Shown: positions 8,250-17,920, counted from the first letter of the stretch. The stretch is DNA of 64,000 bases from Treponema sp. (GCA_017619795.1 JAFZRP010000105.1:35881-99880), one strand, 5' to 3'. Numbers and translations are program-made. Notes: generated by a model from the letters alone, not told the origin.

Positions 8250-10697
8250 ATGGAGTTTAACAAAGAACAATTTAAGAAAAATCTTTCCGGTCGTTTGCGC
8301 AGACAGTATGGTAAGGATATTTCGCAGGCAAATAAACACGATCTTTTTGATGCAGTTTCGGCTTCTGCATTAGAGTTCATTATGACAAACTGGATGGCAA
8401 CAAGAAACGAGTACGAAAAAAAGCCTGTAAAGCAGCTTTATTATCTTTCTGCAGAGTTCCTTATGGGACGTGCCTTGAGCAACAACCTTATAAACGCAGG
8501 AATTAAGGATGCTGTAAAAGAAGTTTTGCAGGAAATGAATATAGATTTTGATATGATTGAGGATGAAGAGCCGGATGCAGCACTTGGCAACGGTGGTCTT
8601 GGACGACTTGCAGCCTGCTTCCTCGACTCTCTTGCAACCCTCGATTATCCTGGACACGGCTACGGAATCCGCTACGAATACGGTATGTTTGAACAGCGCA
8701 TTCAGAACGGTTACCAGGTTGAATACCCTGATAACTGGCTTGCCCACCGCGATCCTTGGGAAATCAAACGTTCAGACCTTGCTGTAACAGTTAAATTCGG
8801 CGGAAACATTGCTTACGGACGCACACCGGACGGTCAGCCTCGCTTCTACATAGAAAACGCAGAGGAAGTTACCGCTACCCCTTACGATATGCCTATTATC
8901 GGTTACGGTACAAACACAGTAAACACACTGCGTCTCTGGTCTGCATCTTCTCCAAACGGTTTTGACCTTCAGCTTTTCAACAACATGGATTATAACCGTG
9001 CCGTAGAACGCCAGAACAGTGCAGAAAACATCAGCCGTGTTCTTTATCCTAATGATAATGGACCAAGCGGAAAGGCACTTCGCCTTAAACAGCAGTACTT
9101 CTTCAGTTCTGCTTCCCTGCAGGATTTAGTTCGTCACTATGTTGCAGACCACGGCACAGACTTCAGCAAGTTTGCAGATCTTCACGTAATCCAGTTGAAC
9201 GACACTCATCCTGTAGTAGCAATCCCTGAGCTTATGCGAATCCTTATTGATGACTACAACGTTGGCTGGGACGATGCCTGGAACGTTGTTACTCACACCT
9301 TTGCATATACAAACCACACAATCCTTGCGGAAGCTTTGGAAAAGTGGCCAATTGAAATCTTCCAGGGCTTGCTCCCACGTATCTACCAGATTGTTGAAGA
9401 AATCAACCGCCGTCTCGTAATTGAGCTCCGCGCTAAGTTCCCTAACGATTACTACAAGCACGAGCATATGGCAATTATCCACAACAACATGGTTTATATG
9501 GCCTGGCTCGCAATTCATTCGTGCTTCAGCGTAAACGGTGTTGCAGAGCTTCATACAAAGCTTCTTAAAGAGGCTGAGCTTAAAGACTGGTACACAATTT
9601 ACCCTGAAAAGTTCAACAACAAGACAAATGGTATTACACAGCGCCGCTGGCTGCTCAACTCAAATCCTTTGCTTTCAGACTTTATTACAAAACGAATTGG
9701 TCACGGCTGGGAAAAGGATTTAACAAAGCTTAAGGCACTTGAAAAATATATTGATGATGATGAAAGCCTGAACGAGCTTATCAAAATCAAACAGGAAAAT
9801 AAGCAGAACCTTGCTGATTATCTCAAGCACACTCAGAACGAGTTCCTTGATCCGGAAAGCATTTACGACGTTCAGGTAAAACGACTTCACGAATATAAAC
9901 GACAGCTTCTTAATGTTTTCCACATTATGTATCTTTACAACCGCCTTGTAGAAGAACCAGATTTTGATCCTCCTGCAAGAACCTTTATTTTTGGTGCAAA
10001 GGCTGCCAGCGGTTACAGACGTGCTAAAACAATCATCAAGTTGATTAACACAATTGCAGAGCGAATTAACAACGACCGCCGTGTTCGCGGAAAGATTCGT
10101 GTTGTATTTGTAGAAAACTACCGTGTTTCTGTTGCAGAAAAGATTTTCCCTGCAGCAGATGTTTCTGAGCAGATTTCTACAGCCGGCTACGAAGCTTCCG
10201 GTACTTCTAACATGAAGTTTATGGTAAACGGTGCTTTAACACTCGGTACAATGGACGGTGCTAACATAGAGATTTTTGAAGAAGCTGGAAAAGAAAACGG
10301 ATTTATCTTTGGTCTTCTCACAGAAGAAATCAAAAAGATGGAAGCCGAACACAGCTATAATCCACAGCAGTATCTTGACCGCAACCCAGCTCTTGCAAAG
10401 GTTGTTGAACAGCTTGTTGACGGAACTTACGATCCAACTCACCAGATTTTCAAAGAACTTCACGACTCATTGATTTACGGTGTTGAGGGTCAGAGACCGG
10501 ATGTTTACTATCTTCTTGCTGATTTTGATTCTTACTGTCAGGCTCAGGCAAAAATCTCTGAAGCTTACAAAGATAAGAAGAGCTGGGCAAGAAAGACTTT
10601 GATAAACATTGCAAACTCAGGCAAGTTCTCTTCTGACCGAACAATCGAAGATTACGTTCGCGACATCTGGCACTTGAAAAAACTTGAAATAAAATAG
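8250..10697 (+). CDS. glgP: Glycogen phosphorylase
   Basis: This PLP enzyme releases glucose-1-phosphate from the non-reducing ends of glycogen. The 815 residues are full length for the GT35 family. The glucan/phosphate site reads AALGNGGLGRLAACFLDSLA near 107-126, and the PLP lysine is in EASGTSNMKFMVNGALTLGT near 650. The start has AGGAG eight bases upstream. With glgX it gives a complete glycogen-breakdown route. A small hairpin lies directly after the stop, before the EamA gene. Confidence 0.97.
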   Translation: MEFNKEQFKKNLSGRLRRQYGKDISQANKHDLFDAVSASALEFIMTNWMATRNEYEKKPVKQLYYLSAEFLMGRALSNNLINAGIKDAVKEVLQEMNIDFDMIEDEEPDAALGNGGLGRLAACFLDSLATLDYPGHGYGIRYEYGMFEQRIQNGYQVEYPDNWLAHRDPWEIKRSDLAVTVKFGGNIAYGRTPDGQPRFYIENAEEVTATPYDMPIIGYGTNTVNTLRLWSASSPNGFDLQLFNNMDYNRAVERQNSAENISRVLYPNDNGPSGKALRLKQQYFFSSASLQDLVRHYVADHGTDFSKFADLHVIQLNDTHPVVAIPELMRILIDDYNVGWDDAWNVVTHTFAYTNHTILAEALEKWPIEIFQGLLPRIYQIVEEINRRLVIELRAKFPNDYYKHEHMAIIHNNMVYMAWLAIHSCFSVNGVAELHTKLLKEAELKDWYTIYPEKFNNKTNGITQRRWLLNSNPLLSDFITKRIGHGWEKDLTKLKALEKYIDDDESLNELIKIKQENKQNLADYLKHTQNEFLDPESIYDVQVKRLHEYKRQLLNVFHIMYLYNRLVEEPDFDPPARTFIFGAKAASGYRRAKTIIKLINTIAERINNDRRVRGKIRVVFVENYRVSVAEKIFPAADVSEQISTAGYEASGTSNMKFMVNGALTLGTMDGANIEIFEEAGKENGFIFGLLTEEIKKMEAEHSYNPQQYLDRNPALAKVVEQLVDGTYDPTHQIFKELHDSLIYGVEGQRPDVYYLLADFDSYCQAQAKISEAYKDKKSWARKTLINIANSGKFSSDRTIEDYVRDIWHLKKLEIK

Positions 10698-10698
10698 A

Positions 10699-10719
10699 TT
10701 GTCGTTTTGAACACGACAA
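10699..10719 (+). terminator. Small intergenic hairpin after glgP
   Basis: TTGTCGT and ACGACAA form a 7-bp perfect stem with loop TTTGAAC, two bases after the glgP stop. No T-run follows, and the EamA gene starts 15 bp later on the same strand, so it is more likely a processing or attenuation hairpin than a full terminator. Its centre (TTTTGAACA) resembles the shared centre of two hairpins near 46.1 kb. Confidence 0.4.
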
Positions 10720-10734
10720 CGCTAAAGGCGGTTT

Positions 10735-11628
10735 ATGAATAACAAATCTTTTCTTGCAAGCTTAGGACTTATTCTTACAGCCGCCATTTGGGGTTTTGCC
10801 TTTGTTGTAGTAAAGGATAGCCTTGATTACATTGGTGCAATTTATATGATAGCAATCCGCTACACAATTGCATCAGTTGTAATGGCACTCATTTTTATAA
10901 AAAAGCTCCGAAACATCAACCGTCAGTATATTTTGCACGGCCTGCTTTCCGGAGCTTTTCTGTTTCTTGCCTATACAACACAAACAATCGGCTGCGACTA
11001 CACAACCGCAGGTAAAAACGCTTTTCTTACAACTGTTTATGTAATTTTAATTCCCTTAATCAGCTGGATTATGTACAAAAAAAGACCCGGTTGGTACGTT
11101 TTTGTTGCAGCCTTTCTTTCCGTCACAGGAATCGGCTTACTCGCACTCGGAACAAACGATACTGGCCGCATAAACATTGGTGATATTCTTACTTTAATCT
11201 GTGGACTTTTCTACGCGCTGCATATAATCTGGACAGAAAAATACAACAAGCTTGGCGACGACCCGCTTCTTCTTACCCTGCTCCAATTTGCCGCCTGTAC
11301 AATCTACGGCTGGATTCTTGCCCCAATCTACGACGGAGCCTTCCCTGTTGAAGCCTTCCAGACCCCACGTGTGATTCTTTCAATGCTTTATCTTGGTCTT
11401 TTCAGCACAATGCTTTGCTTCAGCCTGCAGAACATAGGTTTAAAATACGTAAAGTCTTCGCTGGCTTCTCTGTTCCTGAGTTTCGAAAGTGTATTCGGAA
11501 TCCTCTTCAGCGCAATGATCCTTCACGAACAAATTACGCTGCGAATGGGCTTTGGTTGCATTTTGATTTTTGTCGCAGTTATCCTCGCCGAAACCAAGTT
11601 TCAATTCAGACAGACTAATGATTCATAA
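10735..11628 (+). CDS. EamA/DMT-family transporter
   Basis: The 297-residue membrane protein has about ten hydrophobic helices arranged as two EamA repeats (roughly 8-140 and 150-285), the layout of the drug/metabolite transporter superfamily. The first repeat starts with ILTAAIWGFAFVVVKDSL, and the second half contains LYLGLFSTMLCF. These inner-membrane carriers export or import small metabolites and amino acids; the substrate cannot be told from sequence. It follows glgP by 37 bp and converges on the cyclase gene. Confidence 0.88.
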   Translation: MNNKSFLASLGLILTAAIWGFAFVVVKDSLDYIGAIYMIAIRYTIASVVMALIFIKKLRNINRQYILHGLLSGAFLFLAYTTQTIGCDYTTAGKNAFLTTVYVILIPLISWIMYKKRPGWYVFVAAFLSVTGIGLLALGTNDTGRINIGDILTLICGLFYALHIIWTEKYNKLGDDPLLLTLLQFAACTIYGWILAPIYDGAFPVEAFQTPRVILSMLYLGLFSTMLCFSLQNIGLKYVKSSLASLFLSFESVFGILFSAMILHEQITLRMGFGCILIFVAVILAETKFQFRQTNDS

Positions 11629-11630
11629 AG

Positions 11631-11650
11631 TGTCACTGGTACAAGTGACA
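11631..11650. terminator. Convergent-gene hairpin
   Basis: TGTCACT pairs perfectly with AGTGACA around the loop GGTACA, between the stops of the EamA gene and the cyclase. No clear T-run follows on either side, so its strength as an intrinsic terminator is uncertain. Confidence 0.45.
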
Positions 11651-11660
11651 GCCGAGCTTG

Positions 11661-13739
11661 CTATTTGCTTGTTGCTTCCCAAACGCCTTTCCACTCTTTT
11701 GGTGGATTTTCAATAAACTCGCGGCATTTTTCCATGTACTTCTTGCAAGGTGCATCCTGATCAGCATATTTTTCAAAAATTGTAAGCGCAAGATTGAACT
11801 TTCCGGCATAGAACAATGTACAGGCAACTTCGAACTTATCTATAATTTCGCGTTTCTTAAGATAAAGCTCTTTTTCCATCGGCTCATAAACAACAACGGC
11901 TTCTTTTTTACCGACAACCGCAACATTCGCAAGCTTACGCCAGCCTAAATCAACACCATACTTCTGGGCAGCCTTCATAGTAGCTTCGGTACACATAGTA
12001 TAAGTACCAAACTGTTTGTTTAAGCCTTCAAGTCGGGAAGCAAGATTTACACTGTCGCCAAGCATTGTATAGTCAAAGCGGATTTCTGAACCCATATTGC
12101 CGATTACTGCAGTTCCAGTGTTCAAACCGATTCGCTGATACATTTTTTTACCACAAAGCTTTTCAAACTCATCTCTAAGCTCGGCAAGCCTTTTCTGACA
12201 CTGCATCGCCGCAAGTACAGCTCGTTTTCCATGATCCTCTTCTTCAAGCGGAGCATTCCAGAAGGCAATAATTGCATCACCTTCGTATTTATCAATTGTA
12301 CCGCCGGAAGCAAGAATAATATTTGTCATTTCCGAAAGATACTTATTAAGAACTCCAATCAACTTTTCTGGAGGGAAGTTTTCCGAAATGCTTGTAAAGC
12401 CTTGAATATCTGAGAAATAAATACTGATTTCGCGTCGTTCACCGCCAAGCTTGAGCATATCCGGATCCGCAATAAGCTGCTCAATAACAGCAGGACTCAG
12501 ATACTGGCTGAAGGCCGACTGAATAAAGCGCTTTTGTCTTCCTTCCAGTGCGTAGCTCAATCCAAGAGAAGAAAGGAACGAAAGGATAAAGCCAAGCAAA
12601 GGAATAATAATTGGCAGCCAGATTCCAGGAATAAACAATCCGTATGGAACGCCAATAGAAATTATAAGTCCCAGAGCAAAGCCGATGATGATGAGCACAG
12701 AAGTCTTTTTTGCACTTACGCTCTTTCCTTCAGAGAAAGTAATAACTATTGCTCCAAAGAATGCAAGCAGGACAATCCAGCCAAAAACAAATAAATCAGG
12801 AACCTTTCGTACAAAAGAATTGTTCAGATAATTATCGAGTGTAGTCATATGAACACCAACTCCAGGGTAAACCTGAGAAACCGGTGTAGAACAAATATCG
12901 AAAAGTCCAGGTGCATACAAGGCTAAGAATATATATAAATCTTCAAAATATTCAGGAGAGATAATCTCCATATTATCATCAAACTCTTCCTGAGTAATTT
13001 CGCCAGCCTGAAGCTTTTTCCATTCATCAAAGCTCTGCAAAATTGTTTTAGCATTGTATGGATTATAAGAATCGGTAGAAGTCTGATATCTGAGTCGAAC
13101 TATCCCAGGTTCTTCGCAAGGAGCATCTGTGTAATCTACACCTTCCAATACAAGAGGTGCCAATCCTAAAGAAGGATATTTTTCTCCCCTGTAATTGTAG
13201 TAAATGCGGGCACGACGGATTATATCATCATCATCCTTTTTGCTTGTTACATTTGCAATTACAGCGGCATTGTCTTTAATAGGAGCAACAGGAAACTTTG
13301 CAATATCGGTTTTTCCCTGCTGAATAACGTGAATTGTCTGAATTACCTTTCCGCTGTTTTTTTCTGCTTCTCCATACTTTTCATCATCCTCGGGACCATA
13401 AAAAGAAGGCTCTGTATACAGCATATCGAAGGCGATAGATTTAGGATTTCCCAAAGAAAGATATTCTACAATATTAGCTGCCGATTCTCTTGGCCACGGC
13501 CACGACCAGCCCTTTTCCTGCCAGGCCCAGTCTATACTTTCCTGATCAATAACAATCAAAGCAATATTGTCATCCGGATGGATAAACCTCGAAGTACTGA
13601 GCATTCGGGTATCGTAGGTTTTATTTTCGAGTGTTGTAAATAATCCGACTTTATACAGAACAATAGTAAGAGCACTGCATACCAAGGCAACAATTACTGA
13701 ACGAATCCAGATTTTCCCGTTTTTTTTCTGTTTTTTCAT
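11661..13739 (-). CDS. CHASE2-domain adenylate/guanylate cyclase (class III)
   Basis: The 692-residue inner-membrane sensor makes a cyclic nucleotide, probably cAMP. An N-terminal helix (about 12-30) leads to a CHASE2 sensor domain outside the cytoplasm (about 35-310), then three membrane helices (about 315-400) and a class III catalytic domain (about 435-610). Both metal-binding Asp residues are present (FSDIQGFT and YEGDAIIAF). The Lys in IDKYEGD and the Thr in DYTMLGDSVNLASR are typical of ATP-using enzymes, and the transition-state Asn and Arg are in NLASR. A short helical tail follows. It lies 3 bp after the M48 gene, so the two are co-transcribed. Confidence 0.92.
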   Translation of the reverse strand: MKKQKKNGKIWIRSVIVALVCSALTIVLYKVGLFTTLENKTYDTRMLSTSRFIHPDDNIALIVIDQESIDWAWQEKGWSWPWPRESAANIVEYLSLGNPKSIAFDMLYTEPSFYGPEDDEKYGEAEKNSGKVIQTIHVIQQGKTDIAKFPVAPIKDNAAVIANVTSKKDDDDIIRRARIYYNYRGEKYPSLGLAPLVLEGVDYTDAPCEEPGIVRLRYQTSTDSYNPYNAKTILQSFDEWKKLQAGEITQEEFDDNMEIISPEYFEDLYIFLALYAPGLFDICSTPVSQVYPGVGVHMTTLDNYLNNSFVRKVPDLFVFGWIVLLAFFGAIVITFSEGKSVSAKKTSVLIIIGFALGLIISIGVPYGLFIPGIWLPIIIPLLGFILSFLSSLGLSYALEGRQKRFIQSAFSQYLSPAVIEQLIADPDMLKLGGERREISIYFSDIQGFTSISENFPPEKLIGVLNKYLSEMTNIILASGGTIDKYEGDAIIAFWNAPLEEEDHGKRAVLAAMQCQKRLAELRDEFEKLCGKKMYQRIGLNTGTAVIGNMGSEIRFDYTMLGDSVNLASRLEGLNKQFGTYTMCTEATMKAAQKYGVDLGWRKLANVAVVGKKEAVVVYEPMEKELYLKKREIIDKFEVACTLFYAGKFNLALTIFEKYADQDAPCKKYMEKCREFIENPPKEWKGVWEATSK

Positions 13740-13742
13740 TTT

Positions 13743-14720
13743 TTAAAAATATTCCTTGAGTTCGTCAAATCTCTTCTGTCTGTTTTTCTTACTTGAACCT
13801 TTGTAAGTATATTTTTTCTTAAAGTTCTTTACATTTCTCTTTCTTGCTGATGGTGATGGATGAGTCTTGCTCCAGCCTGAATCACCTTCCTTAATGTTTC
13901 GTTCAAGAAGATCAAGCATGTCGTTCATAGCCTCTGGATCATAACCGGAGTCTGACATAAGCATAAGGGCATTTCTGTCGGCATCAAATTCCTGTGTTAC
14001 AGAGAAACCTGAATCTACAAGAGTCTTAACTATTTCGTCTCCTGCATTTGTCAAATAATCCAAATCCTCCTGAGAAACAAGTCCCTGGAATCTTGGATCG
14101 GAATTTTCATAAACTGATGTTGTTACGCCTTTTACACCCTGCATTGTAGCAGAAGTAACACGGCTTGATTTTATAGCCTTAATACTGTGATTCAACTGAA
14201 TGTGAGAAATTTCATGAGCAAGAACTGCAGCAACAGCATCCTCAGAATCTGTACACTTAAGAAGTCCTCTTGTAACAAAAATGTGTCCGCCAGGAGTTGC
14301 AAGTGCGTTTATTTCATCTGAATCGAGAATGGCAACATAATAACCCTTGTACAAATAAGGAACTGCCGAATTGATTGTGATTGCTGTACAAATCTTGTTC
14401 AGATAGGCAGTTGCTTCTGGAGCATCGTAAACCTTATAGTTCTTTGTGATAATGGCAGCAACTGTTCTTCCAATATAATAAGCTTCTTCAGGAGTGATAT
14501 TGTCTTCTGCAGCTTTTATTATACCGTCAATTCCAGTTACAACAGCATCAGCAATAGCTTCGTCGCCATTCTTATCATCATCCTCTTCTTCATAGTAAAT
14601 AGGCTGCTCAATAGAACTTATAACTCTTGCCAGCGTTGAACAGGAAGTAAACATTAATGCAGTAAGCATTGCAAATGCTAACGGTAATGATATAAATATC
14701 TTTCTTTTTTCAATTTTCAT
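13743..14720 (-). CDS. M48-family metalloprotease lipoprotein
   Basis: The 325-residue protein has a basic N-terminus, a hydrophobic segment and a lipobox-like Cys (LMFTSC), so it is probably a lipoprotein facing the periplasm. The zinc site HEISH is in VLAHEISHIQLNHS, and the third ligand is the Glu of QEFDADRNALML. This places it with BepA/LoiP-type M48 proteases, which degrade or help fold misassembled envelope proteins. The ATG at 14720 is preferred to one 24 bases upstream because GGAG lies six bases before it. It sits between the SH3 gene and the cyclase. Confidence 0.9.
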   Translation of the reverse strand: MKIEKRKIFISLPLAFAMLTALMFTSCSTLARVISSIEQPIYYEEEDDDKNGDEAIADAVVTGIDGIIKAAEDNITPEEAYYIGRTVAAIITKNYKVYDAPEATAYLNKICTAITINSAVPYLYKGYYVAILDSDEINALATPGGHIFVTRGLLKCTDSEDAVAAVLAHEISHIQLNHSIKAIKSSRVTSATMQGVKGVTTSVYENSDPRFQGLVSQEDLDYLTNAGDEIVKTLVDSGFSVTQEFDADRNALMLMSDSGYDPEAMNDMLDLLERNIKEGDSGWSKTHPSPSARKRNVKNFKKKYTYKGSSKKNRQKRFDELKEYF

Positions 14721-14745
14721 TTTATTCTCCAGTACAAATAACAAA

Positions 14746-15330
14746 CTAATTTTCCAGTCTCAAGTTGCCTTCTTCAATGAATGCAATCGTATCATCTTCA
14801 GTAACCATATTTTTCTCAATTGCATCTACAAGCTCAAAGCTTACATTGAACTCATCCTCATAAGCAGCTTCTACAGCAGAATTAAAGCCTTTTCCTGCCA
14901 GAGAAAGCTCAGAGGCATTTGTAGAAACCTTTCTTGAAACACTTGTATCTTCCTCTTCTTCATCATCATAAGGAGAACGCAGTTTATTTACAGAGCCTTT
15001 TCCTGCAAGTGCAAGCTGGTCTGCATTTGTTGTAGTATTCGAAGCAACAATAATCTTCTTTCTTGTGAGGGAACCGCTGTTTACCCAGCCTGTTATTGAA
15101 TCATCATCAAAGGCAGTAATTTTACACCAGGAGCCTTTTTCGTCTGTTACAAAAACCCTTGAGCCATAAATAAGAGAACCACACTGTCTGCCTGTAATAG
15201 ATGCTTTATTCTTAAGCACCAACTCCTCTACAGCAACATACATTACCTTAGATTCTTTCTTTTTTGGAGCTGAAAACAACTTTACTCCAACAAGCAGAAT
15301 ACAGAATAAAATAATCAGATTTCTTTTCAT
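14746..15330 (-). CDS. Secreted SH3-domain protein with repeated LAGKG motif
   Basis: The 194-residue protein has a signal peptide (MKRNLIILFCILLVGVKLFSA) and a bacterial SH3 domain (about 28-90; AVEELVLKNKAS to DSITGWVNSGSL). Behind it are two copies of a motif, TNADQLALAGKG and TNASELSLAGKG, separated by an acidic linker. The function is unknown; such SH3 domains usually bind cell wall or protein partners outside the membrane. The start at 15330 has GAGG eight bases upstream; a start 39 bases earlier would bury the signal peptide. It is the first gene of a three-gene unit with the M48 protease and the cyclase. Confidence 0.8.
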   Translation of the reverse strand: MKRNLIILFCILLVGVKLFSAPKKKESKVMYVAVEELVLKNKASITGRQCGSLIYGSRVFVTDEKGSWCKITAFDDDSITGWVNSGSLTRKKIIVASNTTTNADQLALAGKGSVNKLRSPYDDEEEEDTSVSRKVSTNASELSLAGKGFNSAVEAAYEDEFNVSFELVDAIEKNMVTEDDTIAFIEEGNLRLEN

Positions 15331-15375
15331 ACTCAAAACCTCTGTATAATGATAACACATATTTTGCATTTATGA

Positions 15376-15381
15376 TATAAT
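15376..15381 (+). promoter_or_regulatory. -10 box giving a probable leaderless transcript
   Basis: TATAAT ends six bases before the ATG of the FAD-dehydrogenase gene, and no Shine-Dalgarno lies between. If this is the -10, transcription begins at or next to the A of the ATG. The -35 region is weak. Confidence 0.5.
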
Positions 15382-15387
15382 TTTCCC

Positions 15388-17010
15388 ATGATTAAAGAAT
15401 TGACTATTACTATAAACCCCGAAGACGAAAAAAATTACAAGAAAATAAAATCACTCATATATAAGGAACTAAACAACAACCGAATTGCTTTTACGGCAGA
15501 AAATACAACCCTTGTGTTTCAGAAAAAATCGATTGATGCACGGCACGGAAAGGTAAAGCTCCATTTAAGGTATAAGGTTTACATTGATGAAAAGCCGTCT
15601 GAAAGTGAGGATGAGGTACCGCACTGGAAAAAGGCTGACGGAAAAAAGACGGTAATCATTATTGGTTCTGGTCCTGCGGGGCTATTTGCAGCTCTAAGGC
15701 TTCTGGAAGTGGGAATTAAGCCTGTAATTATAGAACGCGGTACAGATACAGCTGCCCGCCGAAAGGATATTGCGCTTATCAGTACAAAAAGTGTTGTAAA
15801 CGGAAACAGCAACTATTGCTTTGGAGAAGGTGGTGCCGGTACTTTTTCGGACGGAAAGCTTTATACCAGAAGCAATAAACGCGGTGATATCGGCAGAATT
15901 TTACGGATTTTTGCACATTTTGGCGCCGACAAAGCTATTCTTACAGATGCACATCCTCATATCGGGACAGACAGGCTGCCAAAGGTTATAAACAATATGC
16001 GGAATATGATTATTGAGCTTGGCGGCGAGTTTTATTTTAATACAAAGCTCACAGATTTTATTATTTCGGATGCTGAATTGCGTGGAAACAACACTAAAAC
16101 CGTGCGCGGGATTATGACGGAAAACGTTCAAACCGGCGAGAAAAAAGAGTTTTTGGGAGATGCCGTTATTCTAGCTACTGGTCATTCTGCTACAGATGTT
16201 TACACGCTTCTTGCAAAAACCGAACCTAAAGCCCTGGAAGCAAAAACATTTGCAGCTGGTGTACGCGTTGAACATCCCCGCACGCTTATAGATCACATTC
16301 AGTACCACGGAAAAACCGAAGGAATGCCTGCTGCAGAATACCGAGTAACCGTTCAGGAGGATGAAAGGGGCGTTTATTCGTTCTGTATGTGTCCTGGTGG
16401 CTTTGTAGTGCCTTCTGCCTCTGGTGATGATGAAATTGTTGTAAACGGAATGTCTGCGGCTGCCAGAAACTCAAAATGGTCTAACGCTGCCATTGTAGTA
16501 GAAACTCGCCCGGAGGATATTCCACAGAACTTTGTTGCCGAGGCAGAAAAAATGGGTTGTCCGGCAATTGCGGGGCTGCTTTTCAGGACTGAATTGGAAA
16601 GACTGGCTAAAGTGCACGGTAAAGGACAAGCGGCTCCTGCCCAGCTTTTAACGGATTTTCTGGCAAACAAAACATCTTCAAAGCTGCCGGAAACAAGCTA
16701 TACACCGGGAATTGTTGCTTCAAACTTAAACGAATGGCTGCCTCCACATATCTGTGGGCGGTTACAGAAGGGTTTTAAGGATATTGATAAGAAAATGAAG
16801 GGATTTATATGCCCGGAAGCTCTGTTAATTGCAGCAGAAACACGTACAAGCACTCCTGTAAGAATACTTCGCGACAACGAAACCCTTGAATGCTGCGGAT
16901 TAAAAAGACTTTATCCAGCTGGCGAAGGCAGTGGTTACTCCGGCGGTATTGTTTCAAGTGCAATGGATGGAGAAAAAGTCGCCTGCGAATTAGTAAAAAG
17001 CTTTAAATAA
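15388..17010 (+). CDS. FAD-dependent dehydrogenase (COG2509-like)
   Basis: The 540-residue flavoprotein starts with an alpha/beta region (1-75) and then has the dinucleotide fold, IIIGSGPAGLFAALRLLE (about 89-106), ending in an acidic residue in VIIERG. The middle contains CFGEGGAGTFSDGKLYTR, and the C-terminal FAD signature is LYPAGEGSGYSGGIVSSAMD. It belongs to a widespread family of uncharacterised cytoplasmic dehydrogenases. Substrate and electron acceptor are unknown. It is transcribed away from the SH3 gene, and its start appears leaderless. Confidence 0.9.
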   Translation: MIKELTITINPEDEKNYKKIKSLIYKELNNNRIAFTAENTTLVFQKKSIDARHGKVKLHLRYKVYIDEKPSESEDEVPHWKKADGKKTVIIIGSGPAGLFAALRLLEVGIKPVIIERGTDTAARRKDIALISTKSVVNGNSNYCFGEGGAGTFSDGKLYTRSNKRGDIGRILRIFAHFGADKAILTDAHPHIGTDRLPKVINNMRNMIIELGGEFYFNTKLTDFIISDAELRGNNTKTVRGIMTENVQTGEKKEFLGDAVILATGHSATDVYTLLAKTEPKALEAKTFAAGVRVEHPRTLIDHIQYHGKTEGMPAAEYRVTVQEDERGVYSFCMCPGGFVVPSASGDDEIVVNGMSAAARNSKWSNAAIVVETRPEDIPQNFVAEAEKMGCPAIAGLLFRTELERLAKVHGKGQAAPAQLLTDFLANKTSSKLPETSYTPGIVASNLNEWLPPHICGRLQKGFKDIDKKMKGFICPEALLIAAETRTSTPVRILRDNETLECCGLKRLYPAGEGSGYSGGIVSSAMDGEKVACELVKSFK

Positions 17011-17021
17011 CATAAGTTTAA

Positions 17022-17049
17022 TTGATTTTTTATAACTCTTTGATATAAT
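17022..17049 (+). promoter_or_regulatory. Promoter of the LuxR-type regulator gene, probably leaderless
   Basis: TTGATT (17022-17027) and TATAAT (17044-17049) are spaced 16 bp apart. The ATG begins nine bases after the -10 and has no Shine-Dalgarno, so the mRNA should start within a few bases of the start codon. Confidence 0.6.
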
Positions 17050-17058
17050 AGTAGTATT

Positions 17059-17817
17059 ATGAAGTTTAATAGAATCAACGCCGAGAGAGTTGTATCTATT
17101 ATTGGAACAATTTATATGGGATTGGCTCTCATGAGTGCCATTCTATTAAATGGAGACTCAGAATCCATCATCCCCCATAGCAAAATTGTTATTATTATCA
17201 CCCACAGTGTTTGTGCTTTATTATCTTTTATTTCCATATTTAAGACCGGTATCAGGCTAAAAATTACAGTTTTATTAATAGAAAGCTGTCTCCTTATTCT
17301 TACAAATTACGAAATATTAGGTATTTTCTTCTTCTATTTTGCAATTATTCTTCTTCTGTGTAATAACTTTTTCACAAGCAAATCCTTTTTCCAGGCCAGT
17401 ATTCTGTTTGATTTCCATCTTGTAAACATTCTTTTAATGTATACACATGGATGGCCACAGACAATTGTTGCTCTTGCCACCTCTGTTTTTGCATTCTTCT
17501 TCTTCTTGTGGATTTATAAGATTTTGAAATCAAAGCTTTCGTACCTGTTACCGTCTTCTGTAACAAATAATGAGGTTTTGCAGTCTGTAAAACCAGGTTC
17601 AGAAATCTCCCTTAAGGATTATAACCTTACAGAAAGACAAATTGATATGGTGCTTGATTATCTTCACAACAATCTTTCGTATAATGACCTTAGCGAAAAG
17701 TATTATGTAAGCCTTTCAACAGTAAAAAAAGACTTTGCCGAAGTATTTAAGATCTTTAACGTAACAAAGCTGGAAGAGCTGCATATCCTTTTCCTGCAAT
17801 ATCATATCGTTAAATAA
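17059..17817 (+). CDS. Membrane-anchored LuxR-type DNA-binding protein
   Basis: The 252-residue protein has about six hydrophobic helices (15-160) followed by a cytoplasmic LuxR/GerE helix-turn-helix (about 190-250; LTERQIDMVLDYL, then YYVSLSTVKKDFAEVFKIF). The recognition helix SLSTVKKDFAEVF is typical. No receiver or kinase domain is present. The layout suggests a one-component membrane-bound regulator that senses something at or in the membrane. Target genes are unknown; neighbours are an FAD dehydrogenase upstream and a PurH-like gene downstream. Confidence 0.85.
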   Translation: MKFNRINAERVVSIIGTIYMGLALMSAILLNGDSESIIPHSKIVIIITHSVCALLSFISIFKTGIRLKITVLLIESCLLILTNYEILGIFFFYFAIILLLCNNFFTSKSFFQASILFDFHLVNILLMYTHGWPQTIVALATSVFAFFFFLWIYKILKSKLSYLLPSSVTNNEVLQSVKPGSEISLKDYNLTERQIDMVLDYLHNNLSYNDLSEKYYVSLSTVKKDFAEVFKIFNVTKLEELHILFLQYHIVK

Positions 17818-17821
17818 AAAA

Positions 17822-17852
17822 AACGACTTGCCAGACATTCTGACAAGTCGTT
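17822..17852 (-). terminator. Strong intrinsic terminator reading leftwards, with no gene assigned to it
   Basis: AACGACTTG pairs with CAAGTCGTT and, after one C-A mismatch, CAGA pairs with TCTG around a CAT loop. On the minus strand the stem is followed by a run of eight T. On the plus strand it is followed by CCCTC. It therefore terminates a leftward transcript, yet no minus-strand gene lies between here and 20958. It could also act partly as the end signal of the LuxR-type gene. Confidence 0.6.
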
Positions 17853-17920
17853 CCCTCATCCGAGACAAACTCCAATCCTTTCCCCAGAAAACTCTCCAAT
17901 GTTCCTAGTTAATAAGTTTT

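Noticed and set aside
10668..10690. TGGCAC near the end of glgP as a second sigma-54 promoter
   Set aside because: No TTGC follows at the required five-base spacing, and it lies inside a conserved coding end.
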